Positions 9,993 to 18,804 of a DNA stretch of 64,000 bases are shown piece by piece. The stretch lies in contig CANGME010000001.1 of the NCBI GenBank assembly GCA_947455145.1, positions 1-64,000 on the forward strand, in the 5' to 3' direction. The notes under the pieces are model-generated. The model was not told where the DNA came from. It ran no database searches and worked only from the letters and a program-made list of their open reading frames with translations. Within the stretch, counting starts at the first letter, position 1; each line of letters starts with the position of its first letter. The DNA comes from Comamonadaceae bacterium (GTDB lineage: Bacteria; Pseudomonadota; Gammaproteobacteria; Burkholderiales; Burkholderiaceae_C). The position numbers and the translations under genes are program-made.

Positions 9993-11183
9993 TCAGATCG
10001 ACATTCGCTGAACCACACGTTCAGCGCTAGCACGCGATTCGGCATCCAGCGCCAACAGGTGATCCAGTGAGCTCGCGGGTGAGGGAACAAGCGCCTCTAG
10101 CGTCTCAAGGGTCACCGCATAAATCTGGTCGAAACGAATTCGCTTGTCCAAAAATGCGGCCACCGCAATTTCATTGGAGGCGTTGAGCACGGCCGTGGTG
10201 CCGGATGGAGCCTCAAGTGCCTCCCAGGCCAACTTCAACCCGGGAAAGCGCTCAGGATGTCCTCGTGTCGTGATGGACTCAAAACTCATATCCGACAGGC
10301 TAGCAAAGTCAAGTGCTTGAGCACCCGACGCCATGCGCTCAGGCCATGAAAGCCCATAGGCGATGGGTACGCGCATGTCGGGCGTGCCCAGTTGCGCCAC
10401 CACGGAATGGTCGTTGTACTGCACCATGGAATGAATCACGCTCTGCGGGTGAATCACAACTTCCAGACGCTTCGAGGGCAGGTCAAACAAGAAATGCGCC
10501 TCGATCACCTCTAGCGCCTTGTTCATCATGGTGGCGGAATCCACCGAAATTTTTCGCCCCATCACCCAATTGGGGTGGGCGCAGGCCTGCTCGGGCGTCA
10601 CATCACGCAAGCTTTGAGGCTCACGGGTGCGAAACGGGCCGCCTGAGGCTGTGAGAATAATTTTATCAACCCGCGCCGACCAGGTCTTGGCATCTTCCGG
10701 CAGAGACTGAAAAATTGCCGAATGCTCGCTGTCAATTGGCAGCAGCGTTGCTCCGCCCTCTTTGACTGCTTGCATGAAAAGATCACCGCCGACAACAAGT
10801 GCTTCTTTGTTGGCCAACAACAGACGCTTGCCCGCACGGGCTGCAGCCATGCAAGGTGCTAAACCCACCGCACCCACGATAGCGGCCATCACGATGTCCA
10901 CCCGCTCATGCGAAGCCATTGCAGAGATGGCTTCAGCGCCCTTCAAAACCGTAGTTGATGACCCCAAGGCTTTTAATTTGTCGGCCAATAATTGAGCATG
11001 CGCCTCACTGGCCATCACGGCATATCGTGGTTTGAATTGCATGCACTGCTGCAAGAGCAAATCCACTTGCGTAGCGGCCGTGAGTGCCACCACTTCAAAG
11101 CGTTCGAGGTGGCGCGCTATGACATCTAGCGTACTGGTGCCTATCGAGCCGGTCGAGCCAAGAATGGCGACGCGTTGCTTCAT
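9993..11183 (-). CDS. dxr: 1-deoxy-D-xylulose 5-phosphate reductoisomerase
   Basis: NADPH-dependent enzyme forming 2-C-methyl-D-erythritol 4-phosphate, the committed step of the MEP isoprenoid pathway. The N-terminal nucleotide-binding motif is GSTGSIGTSTLDV. The metal and substrate blocks LLPIDSEHSAIFQ and KISVDSATMMNKALEVIEAH are both intact. The length of 396 residues is normal. The start overlaps the cdsA stop as ATGA. With uppS two genes upstream, precursor supply for undecaprenyl phosphate is grouped here. Confidence 0.97.
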   Translation of the reverse strand: MKQRVAILGSTGSIGTSTLDVIARHLERFEVVALTAATQVDLLLQQCMQFKPRYAVMASEAHAQLLADKLKALGSSTTVLKGAEAISAMASHERVDIVMAAIVGAVGLAPCMAAARAGKRLLLANKEALVVGGDLFMQAVKEGGATLLPIDSEHSAIFQSLPEDAKTWSARVDKIILTASGGPFRTREPQSLRDVTPEQACAHPNWVMGRKISVDSATMMNKALEVIEAHFLFDLPSKRLEVVIHPQSVIHSMVQYNDHSVVAQLGTPDMRVPIAYGLSWPERMASGAQALDFASLSDMSFESITTRGHPERFPGLKLAWEALEAPSGTTAVLNASNEIAVAAFLDKRIRFDQIYAVTLETLEALVPSPASSLDHLLALDAESRASAERVVQRMSI

Positions 11184-12034
11184 GGCAAGACCAGGGAGTG
11201 GAGCAGCATGGCCAAGGGCAGCGTCGGCAACAGGGCGTCCACGCGGTCCAACACACCACCATGACCGGGCAATAAACCGCTGCTGTCTTTGACACCGGCA
11301 CTGCGCTTGATCAGCGACTCGAACAAATCACCCACCACGCTCATCACCGCCATCATCAACGCGCCCAACCCTAAAACCCAGAAACCGTTCATGGCCAATT
11401 GGGTATAGAGACTGGGGACAGCAAGCTGCCAAACCTTGTCGATCTGCAACCAACCCAAAGCCAAGACCATCACACCTGCCATACCGCCCCACACCCCTTC
11501 CCAGCTTTTACCCGGGCTGATGGAGGGAGCTAACTTGCTGCGCGTGAAACGTCCGCCGAAAGCCCTACCCGAGAAGTAGGCAAAAATATCAGCGACCCAG
11601 ACCAAAACTAGGCTAGAGAGCAGGAAATTGATCCCAATCACACGCGCCTGAGCCACGCCTAACCAAGCACACCACAGCATTAAAAACCCGCCCAACAAAC
11701 GTAGCCAGCGCGGGATAGTCGACCATGCGGGCACACCCTGGCGCAGCAGCCAAATCGATCCAAGCACCCAACACCCGGTGGTCACTATCCAGACCCAAGA
11801 CAAGTTCATGGACAACAAACCACCAGCCCAAGTCGCGCCACCGGCTATTGCCAATAGGACTCCGAGACCTAACGATGCCTTAGAGCCGCAGCCATTCAAT
11901 CGTCCCCACTCCCATGCCCCGGCCGATATCAGCACCAAGGTCAGCGCGCAAAACGGCGCGGGAGACTCATAAAACAAGGCTGGCAGCAAAATAAGCAGCA
12001 AGGCGATGGCGGTGATGACGCGCTGCTTGAGCAT
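11180..12034 (-). CDS. cdsA: phosphatidate cytidylyltransferase (CDP-diglyceride synthase)
   Basis: Integral membrane enzyme making CDP-diacylglycerol from CTP and phosphatidate, the branch point to all phospholipids. The 284-residue protein is strongly hydrophobic, with about eight membrane segments. Its C-terminal half ends in the CDS signature region (SVVGDLFESLIKRSAGVKDS and GHGGVLDRVDALL). It overlaps dxr by four bases and lies eight bases after uppS. The CDP-diacylglycerol it makes is used by PssA, also encoded in this window (42144-42956). Confidence 0.95.
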   Translation of the reverse strand: MLKQRVITAIALLLILLPALFYESPAPFCALTLVLISAGAWEWGRLNGCGSKASLGLGVLLAIAGGATWAGGLLSMNLSWVWIVTTGCWVLGSIWLLRQGVPAWSTIPRWLRLLGGFLMLWCAWLGVAQARVIGINFLLSSLVLVWVADIFAYFSGRAFGGRFTRSKLAPSISPGKSWEGVWGGMAGVMVLALGWLQIDKVWQLAVPSLYTQLAMNGFWVLGLGALMMAVMSVVGDLFESLIKRSAGVKDSSGLLPGHGGVLDRVDALLPTLPLAMLLHSLVLP

Positions 12035-12042
12035 GAGGATTC

Positions 12043-12777
12043 CTAGTGGCCCGTCGCGTCGCCTACGGCGGCCACTTGAGCGGATGTTTTGCCAAAACGG
12101 CGTTCACGCTGCGTGTAGGCCGCAAGCGCTTCGTCCAGCGCGACCTCATCAAACTCGGGCCACAGCTTGTCGCTGAAATAAAGCTCGGCGTAAGCCGCCT
12201 GCCAGAGCAAAAAGTTACTCAGGCGTTGCTCACCCCCGGTGCGAATGATCAGGTCGGGGTCTGGCACATGGGCCAAGGCCATGGCAGCAGCCAATTCCGA
12301 CTCCGTCACGGCCTTGCCTTGAGTGACCAACTTTGCAGCAGCTTGAGCCATGTCCCAGCGTCCACCGTAGTTGAAGCAAACATTCACGATAAGGCGCGTG
12401 TTGCTAGCCGTGGCTGCTTCGGCCTGGGCCAGCCCTGCCAGCACCTTGGCGGACAAACCTGCGCGCTCACCCACAAAATACAGACGGACACCTTCTTTGT
12501 TCAACTCAGGCACTTCTCTGGAGAGCGCCACCATCAACAAATCCATCAAGCCCGACACTTCTTCGGCCGGGCGATTCCAGTTCTCAGATGAAAAAGCGAA
12601 AACAGTGAGTACCGCAACACCACGATCTGAACAGGCTTTGATACAGCGACGCAAGGAACTCATGCCCTGCTGATGACCCACTAGCCGCGGCAAAAACCGT
12701 TTGGTTGCCCAACGCCCGTTGCCATCCATGACGATGGCGATGTGGTGAGGTGTCACCTCAGATGGCCATGATTTCAT
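12043..12777 (-). CDS. uppS: isoprenyl transferase (undecaprenyl diphosphate synthase)
   Basis: Cis-prenyltransferase condensing isopentenyl units on farnesyl diphosphate to give the C55 carrier for cell-wall sugars. Motifs are [13 protein letters not shown] with the catalytic Asp, [11 protein letters not shown], and the C-terminal [20 protein letters not shown] block. I use ATG 12777 (244 residues), which overlaps frr by 20 bases. The frame is open to 12810 and a GTG at 12756 would also fit, so the first 10-18 residues are uncertain. The product acts with UppP (33203-34048) in the undecaprenyl cycle. Confidence 0.94.
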   Translation of the reverse strand: MKSWPSEVTPHHIAIVMDGNGRWATKRFLPRLVGHQQGMSSLRRCIKACSDRGVAVLTVFAFSSENWNRPAEEVSGLMDLLMVALSREVPELNKEGVRLYFVGERAGLSAKVLAGLAQAEAATASNTRLIVNVCFNYGGRWDMAQAAAKLVTQGKAVTESELAAAMALAHVPDPDLIIRTGGEQRLSNFLLWQAAYAELYFSDKLWPEFDEVALDEALAAYTQRERRFGKTSAQVAAVGDATGH

Positions 12778-13318
12778 GCTCTTTGGCAGTGACCAACTGG
12801 TCAATTTCAATCACATGTTTGTCGGTAATCTTCTGAATTTCGGTCTCAGTGCGTTTTTGATCGTCTTCAGAAGCCAGCTTGTCTTTGACCAACTTCTTCA
12901 CCGACTCATTGGCGTCACGTCGCAAGTTGCGCACCGCGATCTTGGCGCTCTCGCCCTCATTGCGCGCCAGCTTGGTCATTTCCTTGCGGCGCTCCTCCGA
13001 CATGGCGGGCATGGGAACGCGAATCAAATCACCCATGGAGGCCGGATTCAAACCGAGGTCGCTCTCACGGATGGCTTTTTCAATCTTGGCACCCATGCCT
13101 TTTTCCCAGGGCTGCACGCTGATGGTGCGCGCATCGAGCAAAGAGACGTTGGCCACCTGACTGATGGGCACTAGAGAGCCGTAGTAGTCCACCTGCACGG
13201 AATCGAGCAAGGCCGGATTCGCGCGCCCGGTGCGGATGCGGGTCAGGTTGTTTTTGAAGGCCAGGATGGACTGGTCCATCTTGCCTTGCATGGTGGTTTT
13301 GATGTCTGCAATCGTCAT
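12758..13318 (-). CDS. frr: ribosome recycling factor
   Basis: With EF-G, splits post-termination ribosomes. The 186-residue protein has the RRF signature: the [19 protein letters not shown] start, the [17 protein letters not shown] hinge region, and a C-terminal helix with [14 protein letters not shown]. The ATG has an AGGAGAGAGAA Shine-Dalgarno directly upstream. It follows pyrH by 59 bases and overlaps uppS, the usual rpsB-tsf-pyrH-frr-uppS order. Confidence 0.97.
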   Translation of the reverse strand: MTIADIKTTMQGKMDQSILAFKNNLTRIRTGRANPALLDSVQVDYYGSLVPISQVANVSLLDARTISVQPWEKGMGAKIEKAIRESDLGLNPASMGDLIRVPMPAMSEERRKEMTKLARNEGESAKIAVRNLRRDANESVKKLVKDKLASEDDQKRTETEIQKITDKHVIEIDQLVTAKEHEIMAI

Positions 13319-13377
13319 TTCTCTCTCCTCTCTTGCCGTCTCGGGACAAGAACTTCATGAATAACTTGGGGTGCGAA

Positions 13378-14100
13378 TCAGGCGTGAACCAGTGTGCCTT
13401 CATCTTCGCCCATCACCACGCGCTTCAAAGCCCCATTTTTCAGGATGGAGAACACAGTGATTGGCAATTTTTGGTCACGGCACAACGCAAAGGCGGTGGC
13501 GTCCATGATGCCCAGATTTTTGCTGATCGCCTCATCGAAAGACAGTTTTGCGTAACGTGTGGCCTGTGAGTCTTTATTCGGATCAGCGCTATACACGCCA
13601 TCGACCTTTGTGGCTTTGAGCACCATTTGCGCGCCAATTTCGGCACCGCGCAAAGCAGCCGCCGTGTCGGTGGTGAAGAAGGGATTACCCGTACCCGCCG
13701 CAAAGACAACCACCTTACCCTCTTCCAAGTACTGCAAGGCTTTGGGCCGCACATAAGGCTCAACCACCTGCTCAATGGCAATGGCGGACATGACCCGAGC
13801 GGTTAAACCGGCCTTGTTCATGGTATCTGCTAAGGCCAGTGAATTCATAACCGTGGCGAGCATGCCCATGTAGTCAGCTGTCGCTCGGTCCATACCAACA
13901 GAGCCGCCTGCTACTCCTCGAAAAATATTACCTCCACCAATCACCACGGCCAACTCAACGCCGAGCCGGGTGACTTCTGCAATCTCATCCACCATGCGCA
14001 CGATGGTGGCGTGGTTGATGCCGAAAGCGTCATCCCCCATCAACGCCTCCCCGGACAGCTTCAACAAGATGCGCTTGTAGGCTGGCTTAGGGTTTGGCAT
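13378..14100 (-). CDS. pyrH: UMP kinase
   Basis: Bacterial hexameric UMP kinase of the amino-acid kinase fold; phosphorylates UMP to UDP and is usually GTP-activated and UTP-inhibited. Seen are [16 protein letters not shown] (phosphate loop), [27 protein letters not shown], and the C-terminal [16 protein letters not shown] region. The frame is open to 14133, but ATG 14100 has AAGGAG seven bases upstream and gives the standard 240 residues, so I use it. Confidence 0.97.
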   Translation of the reverse strand: MPNPKPAYKRILLKLSGEALMGDDAFGINHATIVRMVDEIAEVTRLGVELAVVIGGGNIFRGVAGGSVGMDRATADYMGMLATVMNSLALADTMNKAGLTARVMSAIAIEQVVEPYVRPKALQYLEEGKVVVFAAGTGNPFFTTDTAAALRGAEIGAQMVLKATKVDGVYSADPNKDSQATRYAKLSFDEAISKNLGIMDATAFALCRDQKLPITVFSILKNGALKRVVMGEDEGTLVHA

Positions 14101-14160
14101 AGAAGGCTCCTTGAGGGAATGAGTATTGGGCAACGTAACAGTCGGAATTTACAGGGTTTT

Positions 14161-15084
14161 TTAAGCCGTCTGCTTGGCTGCTGCAACTTGCGCCGCCACT
14201 TCAGCCGCAAAGTCATCGACCTTTTTCTCGATGCCTTCACCAACCACGTACAGCGCGAACGATTTCACTGTGGTGCCCGCCGTCTTGAGCATCTGCTCGA
14301 CCGTGGCCTTGTCGTTCTTGACGAAAGGCTGGTTGAACAATGACACTTCTTTGAGGTACTTCTGCACGCCACCTTCAATGCGCTTGATCACGATCTCGTC
14401 GGACTGCACAGGCTTGCCTGTGGCTTCGGCTACCTTGCGGTCTTCGTCGGCCTTGGCGGTCGCCACAGAGCGCTCACGGGCGATCAGCTCGGCAGGCACG
14501 TCGGCACTGGTCAAGGCCACGGGCTTCATCGCAGCCACATGCATGGCCACGTCTTTAGCGGCGGTCTCGTCACCCTCAAACTCGACCAGCACGCCAATGC
14601 GTGTGCCGTGCAGGTAATTAGCCACCTTGGCGCCTGAGTCAATGCGCTTGAAGCGGCGGAAAGTCATGTTCTCGCCAATCTTGCCGATCAAACCCTTGCG
14701 CACGTCTTCCAGCGTGGGGCCGAAATTGTCTTGCGCATAGGCCAGCGCGCCCAAAGCGGCGACGTCGGCGGGGTTGTGTTTGGCGATGAGTTCTGCAGCG
14801 GCTTTGGCTAGGGCCAAGAAGCTGTCGTTTTTAGTGACGAAGTCGGTTTCGCAGTTCACTTCCAGCAGCGCACCGACATTGCCGTCGATGCAGCTGGCGA
14901 CCACACCCTCAGCCGTCACGCGCGAGGCGGCCTTGCCGGCCTTGCTGCCCAATTTCACACGCAGCAGCTCTTCAGCCTTGACCATATCGCCAGCGGCTTC
15001 GGTCAGGGCGCGTTTGCATTCCATCATGGGCGCATCGGTTTTGCCACGCAGTTCTGCGACCATGCTTGCTGTAATCGTTGTCAT
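14161..15084 (-). CDS. tsf: elongation factor Ts
   Basis: Nucleotide exchange factor that reloads EF-Tu with GTP. The N-terminal UBA-like module ([20 protein letters not shown], about residues 7-40) is followed by the core with the conserved [10 protein letters not shown] block near residue 80 and the GENMTFRRF motif. ATG 15084 is chosen over the upstream ATG 15102, because GGAG lies seven bases before it and it gives the family-typical MTTITASMV start (307 residues). An intrinsic terminator-like hairpin lies between rpsB and this gene, so expression relative to rpsB is probably set by partial termination. Confidence 0.97.
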   Translation of the reverse strand: MTTITASMVAELRGKTDAPMMECKRALTEAAGDMVKAEELLRVKLGSKAGKAASRVTAEGVVASCIDGNVGALLEVNCETDFVTKNDSFLALAKAAAELIAKHNPADVAALGALAYAQDNFGPTLEDVRKGLIGKIGENMTFRRFKRIDSGAKVANYLHGTRIGVLVEFEGDETAAKDVAMHVAAMKPVALTSADVPAELIARERSVATAKADEDRKVAEATGKPVQSDEIVIKRIEGGVQKYLKEVSLFNQPFVKNDKATVEQMLKTAGTTVKSFALYVVGEGIEKKVDDFAAEVAAQVAAAKQTA

Positions 15085-15147
15085 ATCTTTCTCCGTACTC
15101 AAATCAAATTAAAAATATCAGGCAAGCCTGAGCTAGGTGGGGGGTCT

Positions 15148-15177
15148 AAAAAAAAGGGGCACACAAGCCCCTTTTTT
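15148..15177 (-). terminator. rpsB-tsf intergenic terminator/attenuator
   Basis: On the minus strand an A-run is followed by GGGGC, loop TTGTGT, GCCCC and then a run of nine T residues, a textbook intrinsic terminator 15 bases after the rpsB stop. As tsf follows with no obvious new promoter, it is probably leaky and sets the S2:EF-Ts ratio. It is flanked by A- and T-runs on both sides, so it could work in either direction. Confidence 0.8.
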
Positions 15178-15192
15178 AAGGTCTGAGAGGCT

Positions 15193-15948
15193 TTAAGCAG
15201 CGGACTCGTTCACTTCCACAAACTCATCCTTGCTTTCAGCAGCGACCACAGCCTTGACCACATCGTCCACCGCATTGGCGCGGCCTTCAAGGATCGCGTC
15301 AGCAATGCCACGGGCATACAGCGTCACAGCCTTGGAAGAGTCGTCGTTACCGGGGATCACGTAGTCAATACCTTCTGGGGAATGGTTGGTATCAACCACT
15401 CCAATCAAAGGAATGCCCAGCTTGCGTGCTTCAGCGATGGCAATCTTATGGAAACCCACGTCAATCACGAAAATCGCATCAGGCAAACCACCCATATCCT
15501 GAATGCCACCAATGTCTTTTTCAAGCTTGATCAACTCGCGGGAGAACATGAGTTGCTCTTTCTTGCTCATGGCATCCAGTCCGGCTTCTTGCTGGATCTT
15601 CATGTCTTTGAGGCGCTTGATCGAGGTCTTGACCGTTTTGAAGTTGGTCAGCATGCCGCCCAACCAACGCTGGTCAACGTAGGGAACGCCAGCGCGCTGA
15701 GCTTCAGCGGCCACGGTCTCGCGTGCTTGGCGCTTGGTGCCGACCATCAAAATGGTGCCGCGCTTGGCCGTCAATTGACGTGCAAACTTGGCAGCGTCCT
15801 GGAACATCGGCAGAGATTTTTCCAGGTTGATGATGTGAATTTTGTTGCGGTGACCGAAGATGAACGGGGCCATCTTGGGGTTCCAGAAACGAGTTTGGTG
15901 GCCGAAATGGACACCGGCTTCCAGCATTTCGCGCATGGTAACGGACAT
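15193..15948 (-). CDS. rpsB: 30S ribosomal protein S2
   Basis: Ribosomal protein of the small-subunit body, needed for S1 binding. The 251-residue protein begins [20 protein letters not shown] and contains the two S2 signatures, around [12 protein letters not shown] and [21 protein letters not shown]. The ATG at 15948 has GGAG six bases upstream and is preferred to the in-frame ATG at 15960. It is the first gene of the tsf-pyrH-frr transcript. Its leader carries a hairpin that may be the S2 autoregulatory site (15990-16023). Confidence 0.98.
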   Translation of the reverse strand: MSVTMREMLEAGVHFGHQTRFWNPKMAPFIFGHRNKIHIINLEKSLPMFQDAAKFARQLTAKRGTILMVGTKRQARETVAAEAQRAGVPYVDQRWLGGMLTNFKTVKTSIKRLKDMKIQQEAGLDAMSKKEQLMFSRELIKLEKDIGGIQDMGGLPDAIFVIDVGFHKIAIAEARKLGIPLIGVVDTNHSPEGIDYVIPGNDDSSKAVTLYARGIADAILEGRANAVDDVVKAVVAAESKDEFVEVNESAA

Positions 15949-15989
15949 AAAAAACTCCAAAGGTTAGGTCTAAAATCCGGTCCACTATT

Positions 15990-16023
15990 GCGCTTGGTGC
16001 AATGAGTTCTTAACTCACCGCGC
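15990..16023 (-). promoter_or_regulatory. hairpin in rpsB leader, candidate S2 autoregulatory element
   Basis: The leader folds into TGAGTT-AAG-AACTCA (16003-16017) closed by an outer GCGC/GCGC pair (15990-15993 with 16020-16023), about 40 bases before the rpsB start. S2 is known to repress its own mRNA through leader structure in proteobacteria. Assigning that role here is inference from position and structure. Confidence 0.4.
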
Positions 16024-16102
16024 TAAAGCGACAACACCTGATTGGAACCGGTTTGCGATTTGTTCGCCAAGTGCCATGATGGCTACCCGGCTAAACCCAA
16101 AG

Positions 16103-16111
16103 ATTCTAACA
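16103..16111 (-). promoter_or_regulatory. candidate extended -10 promoter for rpsB
   Basis: On the minus strand TGTTAGAAT reads as an extended -10 (TGN plus TAGAAT). It would start a leader of about 150 bases before rpsB. No good -35 is present, which is acceptable for an extended -10. It lies immediately upstream of the amidase start on the other strand. Confidence 0.45.
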
Positions 16112-16130
16112 CGGACGGATGCACTCCACC

Positions 16131-17483
16131 ATGCCAATTGACCTTCACGCGACCTTGCAACACCTGCACCAAGGACAAACCAACGCCAACGAAGAAATGG
16201 CACGCACCATCACCGCAGCCCAATCGAGCCGCTGCGAGCATGTCTTTGTCCAGACCGCGTTTGAAGAGGCTCAAGTCACTGCCAGAAACACTAAGCATTC
16301 GGCTCTGCCTTTGGCTGGCCTGGCGGTTTCCGTCAAAGACCTGCTCGATGTAGCCGGTCAAAGCAGCCGTGCTGGCTCCGTCCTTCTCAATGACGCGCCC
16401 ACAGCCACTCAGGACGCGCAGGCTGTGGCCCGCCTACGGGCTGCAGGTGCCGCCTTCATCGGTCGCACCAACATGTCTGAATTCGCCTTCTCAGGCGTAG
16501 GCATCAACCCGCACTTCGGTACACCCGCCAACGCCGCTATCACCGATCAGCCGCGCATTCCGGGGGGCTCATCCTCAGGCGCGGCCATCTCTGTTGCCAC
16601 TGGCGCAGCTTTCATTGGCGTGGGTTCGGACACTGGCGGCTCCATTCGAATTCCAGCGGCCCTTAATGGCCTGGTCGGCTTTAAAAGCACGGCACGGCTG
16701 GTGCCGCTGGGCGGCACGATTCCTCTATCCTCCACGCTGGACACCGTCTGCGCCATCACCCGATCGGTGCGCGACGCCATCTTGACCCATGAAATCCTGG
16801 CTGCCCGTCGCGTCAACCGCAGCAATGCCCCCTTGTCGGCCTATAGACTGGCCATCACGCCCACCGTCATGCATGAGGGCTTGGACGCGGACGTGGCGCG
16901 CGCTTACGAGCGCAGCCTGCACACCCTACGTCTAGCGGGGGCGCAGATAGAAGAAATCAAACTCCCCGAGTTGAGCGAACTGGCCATGTTTCAAACCCTG
17001 GGCAATTTTTCTGCGGCTGAAAGCTACACCTGGCACAAGCCCTGGCTCCAAGATCAATCTGCTTTGTATGACCCACGCGTGCTCGCCCGCATCATGCGCG
17101 GGGCCAGCATGAGTGCGCGCGACTACCTTGAGCTGGTGCAAGCCCGCCGTGGCTGGATCACTCGCATGGAACGTGCGCTGCAGAGTTTTGACGCCGTGCT
17201 ATCGCCTACCGTGCCCCACATCGCCCCGCCGATTGCCGACGTCGCCCCGGCCCAAAACGTTGATGTTGCGCAGGACCAAGCGAGAGACGAGGCATTTTTC
17301 AAAGTCAACGCCCTACTCCTGCGCAACCCAAGCGCCGTCAACATGCTGGACGGCTGCGCCATCTCCCTGCCCTGCCACACGCCGGATGAGCCGCCGGTTG
17401 GCCTCATGGTCTGGCACGGCGCGATGCGCGATGATAGGGTGCTGAACCTTGCGACGCAGATTGAGCAGTTGCTACAAAAATAA
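16131..17483 (+). CDS. amidase-signature family amidohydrolase
   Basis: Cytoplasmic amidase of the amidase-signature superfamily (relatives: GatA, AtzF, acylamidases). The full Ser-cisSer-Lys triad is visible: Lys in SVKDLLD, cis-Ser in GGSSSGAA and nucleophile Ser in SDTGGSIRIPA (about residues 69, 148 and 171). I start at ATG 16131; an in-frame ATG lies at 16119. No GatC or GatB is nearby and the protein is shorter than GatA, so a stand-alone amidase is more likely than a tRNA amidotransferase. The substrate is unknown. It stands back to back with rpsB and is followed by dadA. Confidence 0.85.
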   Translation: MPIDLHATLQHLHQGQTNANEEMARTITAAQSSRCEHVFVQTAFEEAQVTARNTKHSALPLAGLAVSVKDLLDVAGQSSRAGSVLLNDAPTATQDAQAVARLRAAGAAFIGRTNMSEFAFSGVGINPHFGTPANAAITDQPRIPGGSSSGAAISVATGAAFIGVGSDTGGSIRIPAALNGLVGFKSTARLVPLGGTIPLSSTLDTVCAITRSVRDAILTHEILAARRVNRSNAPLSAYRLAITPTVMHEGLDADVARAYERSLHTLRLAGAQIEEIKLPELSELAMFQTLGNFSAAESYTWHKPWLQDQSALYDPRVLARIMRGASMSARDYLELVQARRGWITRMERALQSFDAVLSPTVPHIAPPIADVAPAQNVDVAQDQARDEAFFKVNALLLRNPSAVNMLDGCAISLPCHTPDEPPVGLMVWHGAMRDDRVLNLATQIEQLLQK

Positions 17484-17484
17484 T

Positions 17485-17526
17485 AACTATCTACGCCCAT
17501 ATTCAAAGGGCTAGAAACAGAAATAA
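17485..17526 (+). repeat. possible degenerate dispersed repeat after the amidase gene
   Basis: The 53-base gap between amidase and dadA is AT-rich (ATAACTATCTACGCCCATAT, then AAAGGGCTAGAAAC) and faintly resembles the dispersed repeat of lpxB and nadE. The similarity is weak. I record it only as a candidate for a repeat search. Confidence 0.2.
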
Positions 17527-17536
17527 TTCCTTATTC

Positions 17537-18793
17537 ATGAAAATTGCAGTTATCGGCGCCGGCATTATCGGCGTCACCACCGCCTATGAGTTGGCGCTAG
17601 AGGGTCACGAAGTCACCGTGTTCGAGCGACGCTTGGCCGCCGCTGAAGAATCCAGCTTCGCCAGCGCAGGCCTCGTTACACCCGGCTACCACGCACCTTG
17701 GGTCGTGCCCGGCATGCGTTTGAAAATCATTCGCCATTTCTTCAGCGCCAATGCACCAGTTCGCTTTCGCCTGCCTTTGCGCGGCAGCGACATGGCCTGG
17801 ATGTGGTCTTGCCTGCGCGCGGCCAATGCGCAAACCTACGCCAGCAACCGCTTGCGCATGCAACGTTTGGCCCTGTACAGCCGTGAGCGCCTGAACACCA
17901 TCAGCGCTGATGCCCAATTTGAATTCGACCGAAGCAACGGACTGATGGTGATGCTGCGCTCCGTCCACGACCACACCCGCATGCAGCCCAGCCTGCAAGC
18001 CCTGCGGGATGCCGAGCTCCCCTTTCAAGAACTCAAACCCGAGGAAGCGCGCAAGATCGAGCCCGCCCTCAACCCCGACACAGACTTCCACAGCGCCATT
18101 CACCTGCCCGACGACGAAGTCGGCAACTGTCGCCAGTTCGCCCTGATGTTGAAAAACGAGGCGCAAAGCCTGGGTGTGCAATTCGCCTTCAGCACCACGG
18201 TCGAGAAACTCGAACCTTCAACCGGCGGTATGGCCCTGTCGGTACAGGGCGAAACCGCACCCCACCGCTTCGATGCCGCCGTGCTGTGCGCTGGCGTGGA
18301 TTCAGCTCGCCTGCTGCGCCCCTTGGGCCTGAAGCTGCCATTGGCGGCCGTGCATGGCTACTCGGTCAGTGCCGCCATTCGCGAACCCCTGAACGCGCCA
18401 CGCAGCGCCATCGTGGATGAGCACTACAAAGTCAGCCTGTCTCGTCTGGGCAACCGGGTGCGTGTGGCCGGTACAGCCGAGCTGGGTGGCAAGCCGGGAA
18501 AAATCCATGACGATGCCCTGAAAACGCTCTACAAAATACTGCAAGACTGGTTCCCCGGCGCAGCGCGGCACTCCAGTGGCGTGCAAGTTTGGAAAGGCGC
18601 ACGCCCCATGCTGCCCGATGGCCCACCCGTGCTGGGGGCCAGCGGCATCCCTGCCCTGTGGCTGAACCTGGGCCATGGTGCCAGCGGTTGGAGTTTCAGC
18701 TGCGGCTCAGCCCGCGCCGTGGCCGACCTGATTGGTGGACGTGACCCTGGGCTTGATCTTGAGGGTTTGACATTGAGTCGGTTCCAAGCCTAA
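17537..18793 (+). CDS. dadA: D-amino acid dehydrogenase, small subunit type
   Basis: FAD-dependent membrane-associated dehydrogenase that deaminates D-amino acids, typically D-alanine, and passes electrons to quinones. The N-terminal dinucleotide-binding motif is IAVIGAGIIGVTTAYELA, followed by the DadA-like block SFASAGLVTPGYHAPWVVPG. The C-terminal FAD-contact region reads LNLGHGASGWSFSCGSA. The 418 residues are normal. The ATG follows the amidase by 53 bases and nnr follows after 11, so these three may form one transcript. No alanine racemase (dadX) is adjacent, so specificity is inferred from the family. Confidence 0.87.
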   Translation: MKIAVIGAGIIGVTTAYELALEGHEVTVFERRLAAAEESSFASAGLVTPGYHAPWVVPGMRLKIIRHFFSANAPVRFRLPLRGSDMAWMWSCLRAANAQTYASNRLRMQRLALYSRERLNTISADAQFEFDRSNGLMVMLRSVHDHTRMQPSLQALRDAELPFQELKPEEARKIEPALNPDTDFHSAIHLPDDEVGNCRQFALMLKNEAQSLGVQFAFSTTVEKLEPSTGGMALSVQGETAPHRFDAAVLCAGVDSARLLRPLGLKLPLAAVHGYSVSAAIREPLNAPRSAIVDEHYKVSLSRLGNRVRVAGTAELGGKPGKIHDDALKTLYKILQDWFPGAARHSSGVQVWKGARPMLPDGPPVLGASGIPALWLNLGHGASGWSFSCGSARAVADLIGGRDPGLDLEGLTLSRFQA

Positions 18794-18804
18794 GGTCGGG
18801 GTCT

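Noticed and set aside
16131-17483. Amidase considered as GatA of the tRNA amidotransferase
   Set aside because: No gatB or gatC is adjacent and the protein is shorter than GatA, so a stand-alone amidase is the safer call.
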